A model generated the notes under the pieces. It was not told where the DNA came from, did not search any database, and was given only the letters and a program-made list of their open reading frames with translations. Shown here in pieces: positions 7,600-16,800 of a DNA stretch of 64,000 nt. The stretch comes from Dyadobacter sp. 676 (lineage in GTDB: Bacteria > Bacteroidota > Bacteroidia > Cytophagales > Spirosomataceae). The DNA is taken from the NCBI RefSeq assembly GCF_040448675.1, contig NZ_CP159289.1:7220079-7284078 (forward strand), written 5' to 3'. Positions within the stretch are counted from its first letter, which is position 1, and each line of letters begins with the position of its first letter. The translations under genes and the position numbers were made by a program.

Positions 7600-9969
7600 C
7601 TATACAGCTAACTCTAATTGGTTACTTACTAATTCAAAATACTTACCCTGTCTTGCAACTAGCTCAGAATGGGTGCCGGTTTCAACAACCTGGCCTCCTT
7701 CAAGTACAATAATCTGGTCTGCATGCTTTACCGTACTTAAACGATGAGCGACCACAACAACTGTCCTTCCCTTAAAAAACTCCTCCAATTTCCTTACAAT
7801 CATCGCCTCATTGTTGGCATCGAGCGAATTGGTGGCCTCGTCAAACAACAATAAGCTTGGATCTTTATAAACCGACCGCGCAATCAAAATTCTCTGTCGT
7901 TGTCCTTGACTCAGCCCTTTGCCTGCTGCACCAATAATTGTAAAATATCCTTGTGGTTGCGACTCAATAAATTCATGGATATTGGCAAGCATCGCAGCTT
8001 GGCGCAACTTTGTCATATCAACGACTTCGTCGGCTACAGCAATATTTTTAGCAATCGTATCAGAAAAAATAAATCCATCTTGCATTACTACGCCGCACTG
8101 TCGACGCCACGCTCTATGCGAAATATTTTTAAGGTCGAGGGCCATCCTATCAAACCCAACATGATTGCTTAGAACTTCTCTTTCACTCGAACTAGTAAAT
8201 TTACCCTGATTTGATAAGACGATCGCGCCCTCATTCGGTTGATAAAATCGGAGCAAAAGCTTTAGCAGGGTGGTCTTACCGCTTCCACTTGTCCCTACAA
8301 TCGCAGTTGTTTTGCCATAAGGGATTTTTAAAGTAATATCTTTTAACACTGGCTCATTGCCAGCACCTGGGTAGGCAAAAGTGATATTTTCAAAATTGAT
8401 ATCCTGTGCAATCTCCCAAACCGTTCGACCAGGCAGGCTTGCGTTCTCTTCGTCAGGGAGCGAATGCACCTCATTAAGCCGTTCTAAACTCATGCGTGCA
8501 TCTTGCAAAGCTTGGATAAATCCAATCAACTGTTCAATCGGTGAATTGAATTGGCCTAGGATGTACTGAATGGACATCATCCCACCAATCGTTAGCTGAC
8601 CATCTAGAACAGCCTTTGCCGCAAGAAATGTGACTAGCACGTTCTTACCCTGATTGATAAACAAAGCGCCGGCCTGCTGAATTTGGGAAAGAGATAGTGA
8701 CCTGACGTTCCATTTGAACACGGTAGTTTGCACGTTCTCCCAGTCCCACCGTTTAGAAATCTCCGCTCCCGACAACTTAATGTCTTGCATTCCCTGAATC
8801 AGTTGAATTATCTGGCTCTGATTCTTCGATTGTACATCGAAACGTTGTGAATCAATTGTCCTCCGTTTACCTAAAAAAGCAGCAATCCAAAGAGAGTAAA
8901 TAACAGCCGAGATAATGGCCACGGAAAAAATTGATACGTGATAAAAGGCAAGAAGGACCCCAAATACCAGCAGGTTAACAAATGAAAAAAGAATATTGAG
9001 AGTTTGTCCCGTTAAGAAAGCTTCGATTCTGTGATGGTCGCCAATTCTTTGCATGATATCACCAAACTGCTTCACTTCAAAAAATGAAATCGGCAGGTTC
9101 ATCAGCTTCGCAAGAAATTCAGATAAAATAGCAAGGTTGATTCGAGTGCTAATATGCAACAAAATCCAACTTCGGAGAAAATCAACGGACGCAGTTCCGC
9201 AAACTAGCGTCATCTGTGCAACTAGGACCAAATAAATAAATGGAAGATTTTGTCCATTTATACCAACATCTACAACGGATTGAGCTAGGATAGGCATCAA
9301 CACCATCAATGCACTTCCAACCAACATGCCCAGTCCAAGCTGAACCAGTAGCTTTTTGTACTTCCAGAGGTATGAGACAAGTTGACTAAGCTGGAGGCCA
9401 TTAGCTTTTTCTCCCTCGTCGGCAAAAAAAGCTTGTGTGGGTTCCACGACCATAGCCAGTCCCTCTTTTCCTAGCTCATTTTCGCCCAACCAGCGCTTCT
9501 CGAACTCTTGAAACGTATACTTCATCAATCCTTGGGCTGGATCGGCGACGTGGAAGATAATTTTTTCGTCATTCAAATTTGACCCTTCGCCGCTTGGTCT
9601 GCCTGATCTTGGACTCTCGTCATTTCGATGACGCCTCATTAGATTGGGCCATGAACTACCTGATCTCGGTAACTTTTTAGACACCTTGTGTAGGACAACA
9701 AAGTGATTCTGCCCCCAATGCAACACACAAGGCAAGGGAACCTGCTCAATTAGGACTTTTATCGGAATGCGAACGCCTAAGGAATGAAGCCCGATCGATT
9801 CGGCGGCCTCTGAAATGCCCAACATTGAGACGCCTTCTCGACTAATTTGTGCCCTTTCCCGAAGTGTTTGTGCTGTGTAATGCTTTCCATAATGCTGTGC
9901 AATCATCCGGAGGCATGTTGGGCCACAATCCATCTGATCAAGCTGTTTAAAAAAAGGGAAAGATTTCAT
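7600..9969 (-). CDS. C39-peptidase ABC exporter (PCAT), cluster 1
   Basis: 789 residues from the ATG at 9969, chosen because the C39 domain starts there (QLDQMDCGPTC, catalytic Cys at residue 15). A longer frame upstream adds only unrelated residues. The catalytic His lies in LHWGQNHFVVLHKV and the Asp in VADPAQG. Between them is an insertion of about 40 residues (SSWPNLMRRHRNDESPRSG) coded in part by a DNA hairpin. A six-helix membrane domain follows (about 225-500). The ATPase has GTSGSGKTTLLK (Walker A), LSQGQRQRILIARS (signature), LLLFDEATNSLD (Walker B) and VAHRLST. It should cleave the GG-type leader of the upstream precursor and export the core peptide across the inner membrane. Confidence 0.93.
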   Translation of the reverse strand: MKSFPFFKQLDQMDCGPTCLRMIAQHYGKHYTAQTLRERAQISREGVSMLGISEAAESIGLHSLGVRIPIKVLIEQVPLPCVLHWGQNHFVVLHKVSKKLPRSGSSWPNLMRRHRNDESPRSGRPSGEGSNLNDEKIIFHVADPAQGLMKYTFQEFEKRWLGENELGKEGLAMVVEPTQAFFADEGEKANGLQLSQLVSYLWKYKKLLVQLGLGMLVGSALMVLMPILAQSVVDVGINGQNLPFIYLVLVAQMTLVCGTASVDFLRSWILLHISTRINLAILSEFLAKLMNLPISFFEVKQFGDIMQRIGDHHRIEAFLTGQTLNILFSFVNLLVFGVLLAFYHVSIFSVAIISAVIYSLWIAAFLGKRRTIDSQRFDVQSKNQSQIIQLIQGMQDIKLSGAEISKRWDWENVQTTVFKWNVRSLSLSQIQQAGALFINQGKNVLVTFLAAKAVLDGQLTIGGMMSIQYILGQFNSPIEQLIGFIQALQDARMSLERLNEVHSLPDEENASLPGRTVWEIAQDINFENITFAYPGAGNEPVLKDITLKIPYGKTTAIVGTSGSGKTTLLKLLLRFYQPNEGAIVLSNQGKFTSSSEREVLSNHVGFDRMALDLKNISHRAWRRQCGVVMQDGFIFSDTIAKNIAVADEVVDMTKLRQAAMLANIHEFIESQPQGYFTIIGAAGKGLSQGQRQRILIARSVYKDPSLLLFDEATNSLDANNEAMIVRKLEEFFKGRTVVVVAHRLSTVKHADQIIVLEGGQVVETGTHSELVARQGKYFELVSNQLELAV
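9618..9633. repeat. Short palindrome inside PCAT gene
   Basis: CGTCATTTCGATGACG is a 6-bp stem with a TTCG loop. It sits in the extra segment between the catalytic His and Asp strands of the C39 domain and resembles the CGTCATTTCGA-type dispersed palindromes known in Bacteroidota genomes. It appears to be inserted in frame. Confidence 0.5.
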
Positions 9970-10122
9970 TCTAAGTATCAAAATGAACAAACCTACTTCA
10001 AGCACCAGATGCAAACATAAGGTACTTTGTCGAAGTCGAAAGAAATTCTTGTAACCGAGCACTCATACGTCAGGCCGATACGAAAAAGACAACAAGTCTT
10101 CCAGAATATCCGCTTAGCCTGA

Positions 10123-11484
10123 TTAGAAACTGAGTCGATTAAAGATTTGATTAATTGCCGGATCTGACGGTCGCGGTGCATCAGAATCGACCACCTTGCC
10201 GCTTTTATCAATAATCATATATCTCGGGATCGACTTTACACCATATTTTCGGAGAATGGCGGATTGTATTCCTTTGGGCATAAGAAAGCTTGCGTCCTTA
10301 TTAAGGCCGATCTGATGCGCCGCCTTCTGCCAAGCAGCTGGATTTTTGTCGATTGAGATATAGACGAAGTTAATTCCCTTACTTGAATACTGATCACTGA
10401 GCCTAGCGGATGCAGGCATTTCTTCTCGGCAAGGCGCACACCAAGAGGCCCAGAAATCAACGTACGTTATCTTATTGCCAGTGGCTTTTCCGAAAGTCGA
10501 TTTTTTTCCGGACGAAGTGATGACATCGTCGCCTTGGATACTAATCGAGCTGATCCTGTCTATAGTGGACAAATATCTTGAATACTTTGAATCTTCATGA
10601 GTAGCCGCAACATCAGCGACTAACTGGTCGCGCTCTTTTTTAGTTAGCTTAAACATGGGGCCAGTATTTCTCGGACTATTCAATATACTTACAACTAAGT
10701 AGGTTCGCGTCTGACCGGAAAAATGCTTCGCCAAAATATCTCGTACAGCTGTCTCGGGATATAGTTTCCTAAGAGCGAACAAACAAGCGTTTGCCGAGTT
10801 CCTATACGAACTTAAAAAAAGGAATCGGTCTTCTTTGAGGCTTGTCTCCGCTTCTTGCGTCATGTCTTTGATATACTGGGCTGGAAACACCACATTTCCA
10901 AAACGTAGCTTTCGCTCGGTGACATTAAAGAGCTCCACAGCTTCATAAAATTGCACAAAGTGATTGTTAAGATGATTTTCCGCTGCGTATTGCTTTATAA
11001 AGCCATCGTAATCTCTATACTGACTTTCGAAAGCGTTGTTACGAGATTTGGGATTGGCAACATATTCCTTACCCAAGAAGGAACGTTGAAAAGACAATTG
11101 ATTAAATGACTCTGAATCAAACTTCTTAAAAAAGGCGAGTGGGAACATTAGCTCCCTGTCCCTTTCACTATTTTGTGAAGCTAACTTGACAAACTCATTT
11201 GATTTAGTAACTGTGATTCGGTCACCTTTCTTAAGGAAATAGTCTATTTTGAATCGATTATCTGTGACTTGAAGATCGGATGTGTCATCGAACCTGTTTA
11301 CTCCGCTTTTTAAAAATTCCAAGTTTCCGAAATCATCAATATAGTAAAGCCTATTTCCATCAGTCAATTTTACGTCGACTACAATAAAATTGTCCGAGTG
11401 TTGGAAATTGTTACACTTCCCGTTTGCAAGTCCAAATGGAGCAACGACTATCATTGCAACAACGATCTTCACCAATAAATGCAT
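10123..11484 (-). CDS. TlpA-like secreted thioredoxin, cluster 1
   Basis: 453 residues from the ATG at 11484, which gives a clean signal peptide (MHLLVKIVVAMIVVAPFGLA). A longer upstream frame would overlap the precursor gene and lacks a signal. The N-terminal 300 residues are a Bacteroidota-type helical region with no motif I can name. The C-terminal thioredoxin fold has the redox motif WASWCAPCREEMP near residue 345 and a cis-Pro in VKSIPRYMIID. It lies between precursor and exporter genes and probably oxidises or isomerises disulfides of the exported six-cysteine peptide in the periplasm. Confidence 0.85.
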   Translation of the reverse strand: MHLLVKIVVAMIVVAPFGLANGKCNNFQHSDNFIVVDVKLTDGNRLYYIDDFGNLEFLKSGVNRFDDTSDLQVTDNRFKIDYFLKKGDRITVTKSNEFVKLASQNSERDRELMFPLAFFKKFDSESFNQLSFQRSFLGKEYVANPKSRNNAFESQYRDYDGFIKQYAAENHLNNHFVQFYEAVELFNVTERKLRFGNVVFPAQYIKDMTQEAETSLKEDRFLFLSSYRNSANACLFALRKLYPETAVRDILAKHFSGQTRTYLVVSILNSPRNTGPMFKLTKKERDQLVADVAATHEDSKYSRYLSTIDRISSISIQGDDVITSSGKKSTFGKATGNKITYVDFWASWCAPCREEMPASARLSDQYSSKGINFVYISIDKNPAAWQKAAHQIGLNKDASFLMPKGIQSAILRKYGVKSIPRYMIIDKSGKVVDSDAPRPSDPAINQIFNRLSF

Positions 11485-11555
11485 AACTATTGTGCTTGCT
11501 AATTTGATTGATTTATGTAAATCAGACAAAGGGTTTCCCCTTTGCCTGTCACTGA

Positions 11556-11765
11556 TTAACAGCTTGTGCAGCACCAGTAGCCACGACCACCGGCTTCTCC
11601 ACATTGCTTAGCAAACTTCTTTGCTTTTTTCTTGGAAACAGTACCATAGCCAGAAATTGGCTCCGATCCTCCGTTTGAGTAACATGACGCGCCACATCCC
11701 GCGCCCAAGACATTTTTCATTTCTGCTCTTGTCAACGCGAAAGCGCTAAAAGACGATAAATTCAT
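11556..11765 (-). CDS. GG-leader, six-cysteine peptide precursor 1
   Basis: 69 residues. The leader MNLSSFSAFALTRAEMKNVLGAG matches the Bacteroidota natural-product leader pattern (L-[ST]-R-x-E-M-K followed by a small-residue cleavage site). The core starts about CGASCYSNGG and ends WCCTSC. It is rich in Gly, Ser and Lys and holds six Cys, enough for three disulfides. It is encoded 30 bases after the VKOR-thioredoxin gene and upstream of the TlpA and C39 exporter genes. Likely a secreted disulfide-rich bacteriocin or signalling peptide; its activity cannot be read from sequence. Confidence 0.85.
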   Translation of the reverse strand: MNLSSFSAFALTRAEMKNVLGAGCGASCYSNGGSEPISGYGTVSKKKAKKFAKQCGEAGGRGYWCCTSC

Positions 11766-11795
11766 GATTTAAATAGAATTAAGTGAAAAAATAAT

Positions 11796-13436
11796 TTATG
11801 TGATTTGATCAAATCCAGTAGGTTGTAGATATCGGCTCAGCTTTTCAATGTCCGAAACAGAATAGAATGGTGGAAGTTTAATATCGTTAAAGATCATAAA
11901 CGGAGTGTTGGTAATGCCGGCTAACTCACTCCATCTAACATGCAAGTCAAGCTGACTTATCCCCGTCTCGATCTCTGAAATATTCCTCCTGTTCTCACCT
12001 ATCCATTGGTCAGCCGTCATGTTTTGCTTCGCAAACCATCTAGCCAACCCTCCGTTAATCTCCTCGACTGGTAAGCTCAGTAAGTTTCGAGCAATCTTTC
12101 CGGATTCGTCTTGAATGTCATTGTACGCCGCAAAAAGAAAATTGACACGTAAATCGTCCATACGACCTTTAAGCTTGACTACTTGCTCATACATATCTGC
12201 GCATGAGCGGCACTTAGGTGTCAGCACCACAGTCAACACATTATCGGATTCAATGTCTCCAATGCCGCCAACCTTCATTCCATTAAAAAATGGCGGAATA
12301 GGCTCCCGCATTTCCATCAAGGATTTCAGGTAGTTTGAGGCGAATTTCATTTGCTCGAAAGAGCGACTAACACCAGCGAATTTTATTGACTTTACAAGAG
12401 TAGATTGGAACGCCAACCAAGAGGCAATAGATATTGAAAAACCGATTATAAAAGTGCCGACAACTTGATATGAAATGTGAGAAAAGACGGGAGCCGGGGT
12501 AGAGATCACAAATAATAGTTCAAGAAGCAGCAAAAGTTGTACAACGAGGCACATGACACACCAGCTTTTCCAAATAAATGCCTGGTAGGATACCGAATAA
12601 ATAGCATATGGAAACGCCAAAACACTCAGAGCGCCAATCCAAGGTAGGACTTCGCTGATAGAACCGGTCAGCATTGCAGTAACAATGGTCAACAAAGTAC
12701 CGAAAAAGTAAATCAGTCCAATTTCGGACCATTTGAAGACTCGAAAAAGCCGTGCTGATTTTGAACTCAGTAAGCTTCCGCAACTAGATTTACCGCTTAG
12801 ATTACATACCTTTCTAAGAACGGGGTTACTCAAATCAATCCCAGCCCACACTAGCATTGAGCAAACAATTGTACCACAAATTTTTGAAAACAATAGCGGT
12901 AGAACTAAACTCGGATCGACTCCTCCTATGACAGCGAGCGCCACAACGCACGATACGGCAACTAAGCCCAATACCATTGCAGTGGGTTTCCGCAAGGAAC
13001 TTAAAACTTCATTCCTTCTTTTCTCTGTATATTCCGGCTCGCCGGAATGTTCCGTTCGCTCCAATAACAAAGTGATTCCAGACCACTTTAGCCGGAAACT
13101 ATCAATGGCATCTACCTGTCTCCCAAGGGTTGTATCGATCCATTCCACTTTGTTCTCATCCGCGGATATAATCGTCGCAAGCACTCCACCTCCGACATTC
13201 ATAAAGCCGAGAGCTGGCATTGGGGCGGTTTGGAGTTGCTCTATTGATAAGCGCACGGAGATATTTTTGACATGTAAGTCTTGTAAAGTATCCGAAATGG
13301 ACGTTAATCTAGGAAAATCAGGATGATTCCATAACAGATTTTTGACGGTATGAGAGGTAGCGCGAATATCTGCACGCCGAATCAAGTCCAGGGATGCAAG
13401 CATCGCATTTTTTTCAGAGGCATTCGGATTCATCAA
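11796..13436 (-). CDS. C39-like/VKOR/thioredoxin fusion, cluster 1
   Basis: 546 residues. Residues about 10-120 resemble a C39 peptidase fold but lack the catalytic Cys. A VKOR membrane domain of five to six helices follows, with a paired-Cys loop (CNLSGKSSCGSLLSSK near 225) and the active-site CVMC near 300. A DsbA-like thioredoxin domain with CRSC near 405 forms the C-terminus. The protein should pass electrons from the thioredoxin domain to quinone, driving disulfide formation in periplasmic substrates. Its start overlaps the end of the glycosyltransferase gene by 23 bases and it precedes the precursor gene by 30, so all are one operon. Confidence 0.88.
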   Translation of the reverse strand: MMNPNASEKNAMLASLDLIRRADIRATSHTVKNLLWNHPDFPRLTSISDTLQDLHVKNISVRLSIEQLQTAPMPALGFMNVGGGVLATIISADENKVEWIDTTLGRQVDAIDSFRLKWSGITLLLERTEHSGEPEYTEKRRNEVLSSLRKPTAMVLGLVAVSCVVALAVIGGVDPSLVLPLLFSKICGTIVCSMLVWAGIDLSNPVLRKVCNLSGKSSCGSLLSSKSARLFRVFKWSEIGLIYFFGTLLTIVTAMLTGSISEVLPWIGALSVLAFPYAIYSVSYQAFIWKSWCVMCLVVQLLLLLELLFVISTPAPVFSHISYQVVGTFIIGFSISIASWLAFQSTLVKSIKFAGVSRSFEQMKFASNYLKSLMEMREPIPPFFNGMKVGGIGDIESDNVLTVVLTPKCRSCADMYEQVVKLKGRMDDLRVNFLFAAYNDIQDESGKIARNLLSLPVEEINGGLARWFAKQNMTADQWIGENRRNISEIETGISQLDLHVRWSELAGITNTPFMIFNDIKLPPFYSVSDIEKLSRYLQPTGFDQIT

Positions 13437-14784
13437 TGTATTTTTTTAACAGTTTCTTAATTTCCTTGGGGGAATACGTAGCCCTTAATTTCTTACTCAT
13501 CTCGTCAATATTTTTCTTATATACGCCGTTTCCGAGAAGTCGATTAATTTTGTCATATATATCACTCGCCCTTTCATGCCTGAATTCTCCTTTTAGGCCA
13601 ATTCCATGATGTACAACTTTGAATGCATTTCCATTTTGGTCATACCGCATGTCCAAAGGATAAACGAGCATTGGTGTTCCGCAAAAAATAGACTCTTTGA
13701 CAGATCCCAATCCCCCGTGCGTCACGAATAAGTTAGCTACTTTTAGAACCTCCAACTGTGCCACACTTTTGAAAAAGTAAAATGGCTTTTTAATTGTCAT
13801 ATTATGCACTATTGTATCAATAACAAGTTGATTAACAGAGAATATTACAACCACATCATCAATTCTCTCTAGCGCAGAAATCAGTTTCTCTAAAAAATCA
13901 AAAAGTGCGCGATCTGAACCCTCATAAAATGTACCAAAACTGCAATAAATCAACTTTCTCCCATTCAAACCCTGAACAATATTTCTGAAAACACTGGAAA
14001 ATAGTTCATCCTCTTCTGGGCTCTGACGCTGATCATTGACCGATAATCCTAAATAAACTTGGTGTTCTCGACGAATTGACGGCGATATCTCCAGCTCAAG
14101 CGGAGCTAAAATAAATTCTCTAAAATTATTGAATATTAATGCCTTAGTACAGTCTTTCGATATCGGATGGCGAGTTGAAAATTCGTTATGTCTTAGTATG
14201 TGCTTAAACCGGTATTCTCTCGCAAGTCTCAAAATCAGCGACTTCGGCTGAACAACCATGGCTTTAATCAAATTTACAAATCTAGTATCTTTACCTGCGC
14301 CAGCAGGGACAGTCTTTGGATAAAAATCTTGGTCAACATTTGGAAAGCCTGGTGTTCTCAGCGTCGACAGCATGGGATTAATTAAAATGTACTGGGCTTG
14401 AACGCCTAACGAATTTAGTACCAATAGGTCAGTACTGTTGAATATATCAATAAAAATTAGAGTTGGCGAAATCTTTGAAATTACTTCACTTAATTCTTTT
14501 TGCCTATGTTTGAGGACTTTATCTCCCAAAACGCACTTTAATGTCGACCACCACCCAGATTTGCCTAGTGTTGAAGCAACAAAGGAATCTTCCATACCTA
14601 CTCCGACTCGGTAGTCAGTTGTAAGTAATGCCTTATAACCATGCGACGCTACTATTGATTTCAAGACCTCATTCGACACTGAGAAGTAGACATCAAACTC
14701 CTCTGACAAAACATCACAAAAGCTAAAAAGAGGGAAAACATGGCTTTTGATCGATGCGGGAAGAAAAAGTGCTACTTTTTGCAT
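13414..14784 (-). CDS. GT1-type (UGT/MGT) glycosyltransferase, cluster 1
   Basis: 456 residues from the ATG at 14784 (MQKVALFLPASIKSHVFPLF, the usual GT-B N-terminal strand). A longer frame from 14964 adds residues unlike the family. The C-terminal nucleotide-sugar site reads FVTHGGLGSVKESIFCGTPM near residue 350, followed by YPLDMRYDQ, the UDP-glycosyltransferase/macrolide glycosyltransferase signature. GT1 enzymes put a sugar on small molecules or peptides. Overlap with the downstream VKOR gene makes it the first gene of the peptide operon, suggesting that the peptide or an associated compound is glycosylated. The acceptor is unknown. Confidence 0.85.
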   Translation of the reverse strand: MQKVALFLPASIKSHVFPLFSFCDVLSEEFDVYFSVSNEVLKSIVASHGYKALLTTDYRVGVGMEDSFVASTLGKSGWWSTLKCVLGDKVLKHRQKELSEVISKISPTLIFIDIFNSTDLLVLNSLGVQAQYILINPMLSTLRTPGFPNVDQDFYPKTVPAGAGKDTRFVNLIKAMVVQPKSLILRLAREYRFKHILRHNEFSTRHPISKDCTKALIFNNFREFILAPLELEISPSIRREHQVYLGLSVNDQRQSPEEDELFSSVFRNIVQGLNGRKLIYCSFGTFYEGSDRALFDFLEKLISALERIDDVVVIFSVNQLVIDTIVHNMTIKKPFYFFKSVAQLEVLKVANLFVTHGGLGSVKESIFCGTPMLVYPLDMRYDQNGNAFKVVHHGIGLKGEFRHERASDIYDKINRLLGNGVYKKNIDEMSKKLRATYSPKEIKKLLKKYIDESECL

Positions 14785-15026
14785 TTGATAATTGAAAGTC
14801 GAGCACAATATTAAGGAACATTTGAAAATTATAGCAATTGAAATATATTTGATGAAAATACAAAGTAAATTTTCTCTGATGACTGCGGCAGAAATAAACT
14901 GACAATCAACTTGTTGACTAAAACAAACCGAATAGTAATTTTGTAAAAAGAAATTATAACTCAATTTTTACGAAATTTCCACCTTTCTCCGTTCTTTTAA
15001 CGGTTTATCCAAATAACAACTTTTGA

Positions 15027-15914
15027 ATGGATTCTGAAATTTTAGGGCGTTGCACAGTTAACGCCGACGTAGCTGTGATTCTTACTGTATGGCGGCGTGA
15101 TAATTTACGTGAACAGCTACTAGCGATTATGGCGCAAACAGTACAGCCAAAGGAGATATGGGTTTGTCAGAATGAAAACTTTATTGATGTCAGAGCCATA
15201 TTGTCGGAATTCCCAGGAGTTGAGCATGTACACTCATCTGTTAATTTGAAATATTTTGGTCGTTTCTCCATCGCCAGGCACCTTAAGGCAAAGTTTATTT
15301 GGATTTTGGATGATGATCAAATACCATCCCCTAACTGGTTGAAGACCTGCCTAATGATTTGTGAAGCTGAAAACGCCATTGTAAGTAGTGCGGGAAGAAT
15401 TATACCCGAAAATGATTACTTGCCCGAGCGAAGTAACAATATTGGCAAGTTTTTCTTCGGAGACGTTCCTCAAACTGGAAATTCAAATACGTGCGCGGAG
15501 GATTCAATCGTTGACTATGGTTGCAATGGGTGGTTCCTGCAGCAACAATGGTTAAGGTATTTTTGGGAAACATCTCCTTTCACATTAGAAATTTCGGAAG
15601 ACATGCATTTGTCCGCTCTCTGCAAGATTAGGGCAGGCATACGTACAATCGTTCCGATGCAAACAAGTCCAATCAACTCTGGAAATTTGAAAATCGAGTA
15701 TGGAAGGGATGAACATGCCTCTTGGACTAAACCGGGCTTTTTGGAAAAACGGAAGGAGGTACTACATTATCTCATTGACGAACTAGGTTGGCGCCCTACG
15801 ATGTGGAAGCAAGCTCACACTACCAAGAGTGGCGAAGCGACCAAGGATGCACGCTTCAACTTGAGATTACCGATTATATCCAGAATATTCTCCCTTAAAA
15901 AGAAACTTGTATAG
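15027..15914 (+). CDS. Family 2 glycosyltransferase
   Basis: 295 residues of a GT-A fold. The N-terminal VAVILTVWRRDNLREQLLAI begins the nucleotide-binding strand. The metal-binding DXD-type motif is WILDDDQIP near residue 95, and a possible catalytic acidic cluster is LEISEDMHLSA near 195. It is transcribed divergently from the cluster 1 operon (242 bases between starts). It may decorate the same product or belong to surface polysaccharide synthesis. The C-terminus is basic with no membrane segment. Confidence 0.82.
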   Translation: MDSEILGRCTVNADVAVILTVWRRDNLREQLLAIMAQTVQPKEIWVCQNENFIDVRAILSEFPGVEHVHSSVNLKYFGRFSIARHLKAKFIWILDDDQIPSPNWLKTCLMICEAENAIVSSAGRIIPENDYLPERSNNIGKFFFGDVPQTGNSNTCAEDSIVDYGCNGWFLQQQWLRYFWETSPFTLEISEDMHLSALCKIRAGIRTIVPMQTSPINSGNLKIEYGRDEHASWTKPGFLEKRKEVLHYLIDELGWRPTMWKQAHTTKSGEATKDARFNLRLPIISRIFSLKKKLV

Positions 15915-16577
15915 AATGTACCGTGCAACATTGAGGTGTCTGCAGGCGGGCCTCTATAGTTTTCATGTGGCTGATGCATTCAAATGCATACTGAAATATG
16001 ATCGACACATTCTTGACTGACAGTTCACGAAACTTGTTAAGGAAAATCTATACTGGATAGGATAGCGATGTTGATTCAACAGAGAGTTCGGACCCACTAG
16101 TTACCCTGGATCGAATTCTAGGTCCGTTCTGTTTTGGGAAATTGACCACGGTAATAATTTGGTTGAAACCTGCTTTAAATAATAGACCGATATTCTATCG
16201 ATCGTCGTTTTGGCCATGGAAGCTGATATTTAATCGAACCGAGTTCTCCAGCGCCGATTTCGCACAAGAATTTGAGACTTCTTCTACTAAGGGGGCGTTA
16301 TCATACAGGTGATCTTGGACAGGGAAGTACTGCGGCAGAAAGGCGACCCAAGGCTATGTAAGCTCATTAGTTTTGCCTTGGATTAGTCAAGCAACTGCAA
16401 CGGCCTTATACTCCTATAATGTTTTTCGTATCTTCGACTTGACAAACCGATGCTTAAAATGCATCAAAACAAGCCAAAAAAATCGATTACCGTTTCAGTT
16501 ACCTATTTTGAAGGGAGTTGCAAATAATTGATATACAAGCGTTTTCAAAATTCAAATTGTTCCCAGCGGGATCACTT
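15915..16577. other. Gene-poor segment
   Basis: No gene with a credible start was found. One plus-strand frame is open from about 16057 to 16310 (ending near TKGALSYR) but lacks a start and any recognised motif, so it may be debris. Confidence 0.5.
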
Positions 16578-16602
16578 AAAGCGCCTCAAAGGGCGCTTTT
16601 TT
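16578..16602 (+). terminator. Rho-independent terminator
   Basis: AAAGCGCC and GGCGCTTT form an 8-bp stem around a short loop, followed by a T-run. No intact gene ends just upstream, so it may be left from a lost gene at the integration boundary. Confidence 0.6.
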
Positions 16603-16673
16603 CGTTTAAAAACGTCATTTTTTCACTGTTTTCGAAGATAAGCATATCATTCTGATTCATTCCAGATCAAAGC

Positions 16674-16726
16674 ATTCGGTAACCTATTCGGTAACCTGCT
16701 TTGCTTACTAAATTAGGTTACCGAAT
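16674..16726. repeat. Tandem and inverted 12-bp repeats upstream of integrase
   Basis: ATTCGGTAACCT occurs twice head to tail (16674-16685, 16686-16697) and once inverted (AGGTTACCGAAT, 16715-16726). Repeats of this layout serve as arm sites for tyrosine recombinases or as operators. Confidence 0.75.
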
Positions 16727-16800
16727 GGATATGTTTGACGGAGGCGATTTTGACCAGGGTTTCTCAAACATCAATGTTTTTCTAACCTTAAACTGTGAGG

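Noticed and set aside
16540..16585. tRNA 3' end as integrase attachment site (TTCAAAT ... CCCAGCGGGATCAC)
   Set aside because: A T-loop-like string is present, but the flanking bases do not pair as a T stem or acceptor stem.
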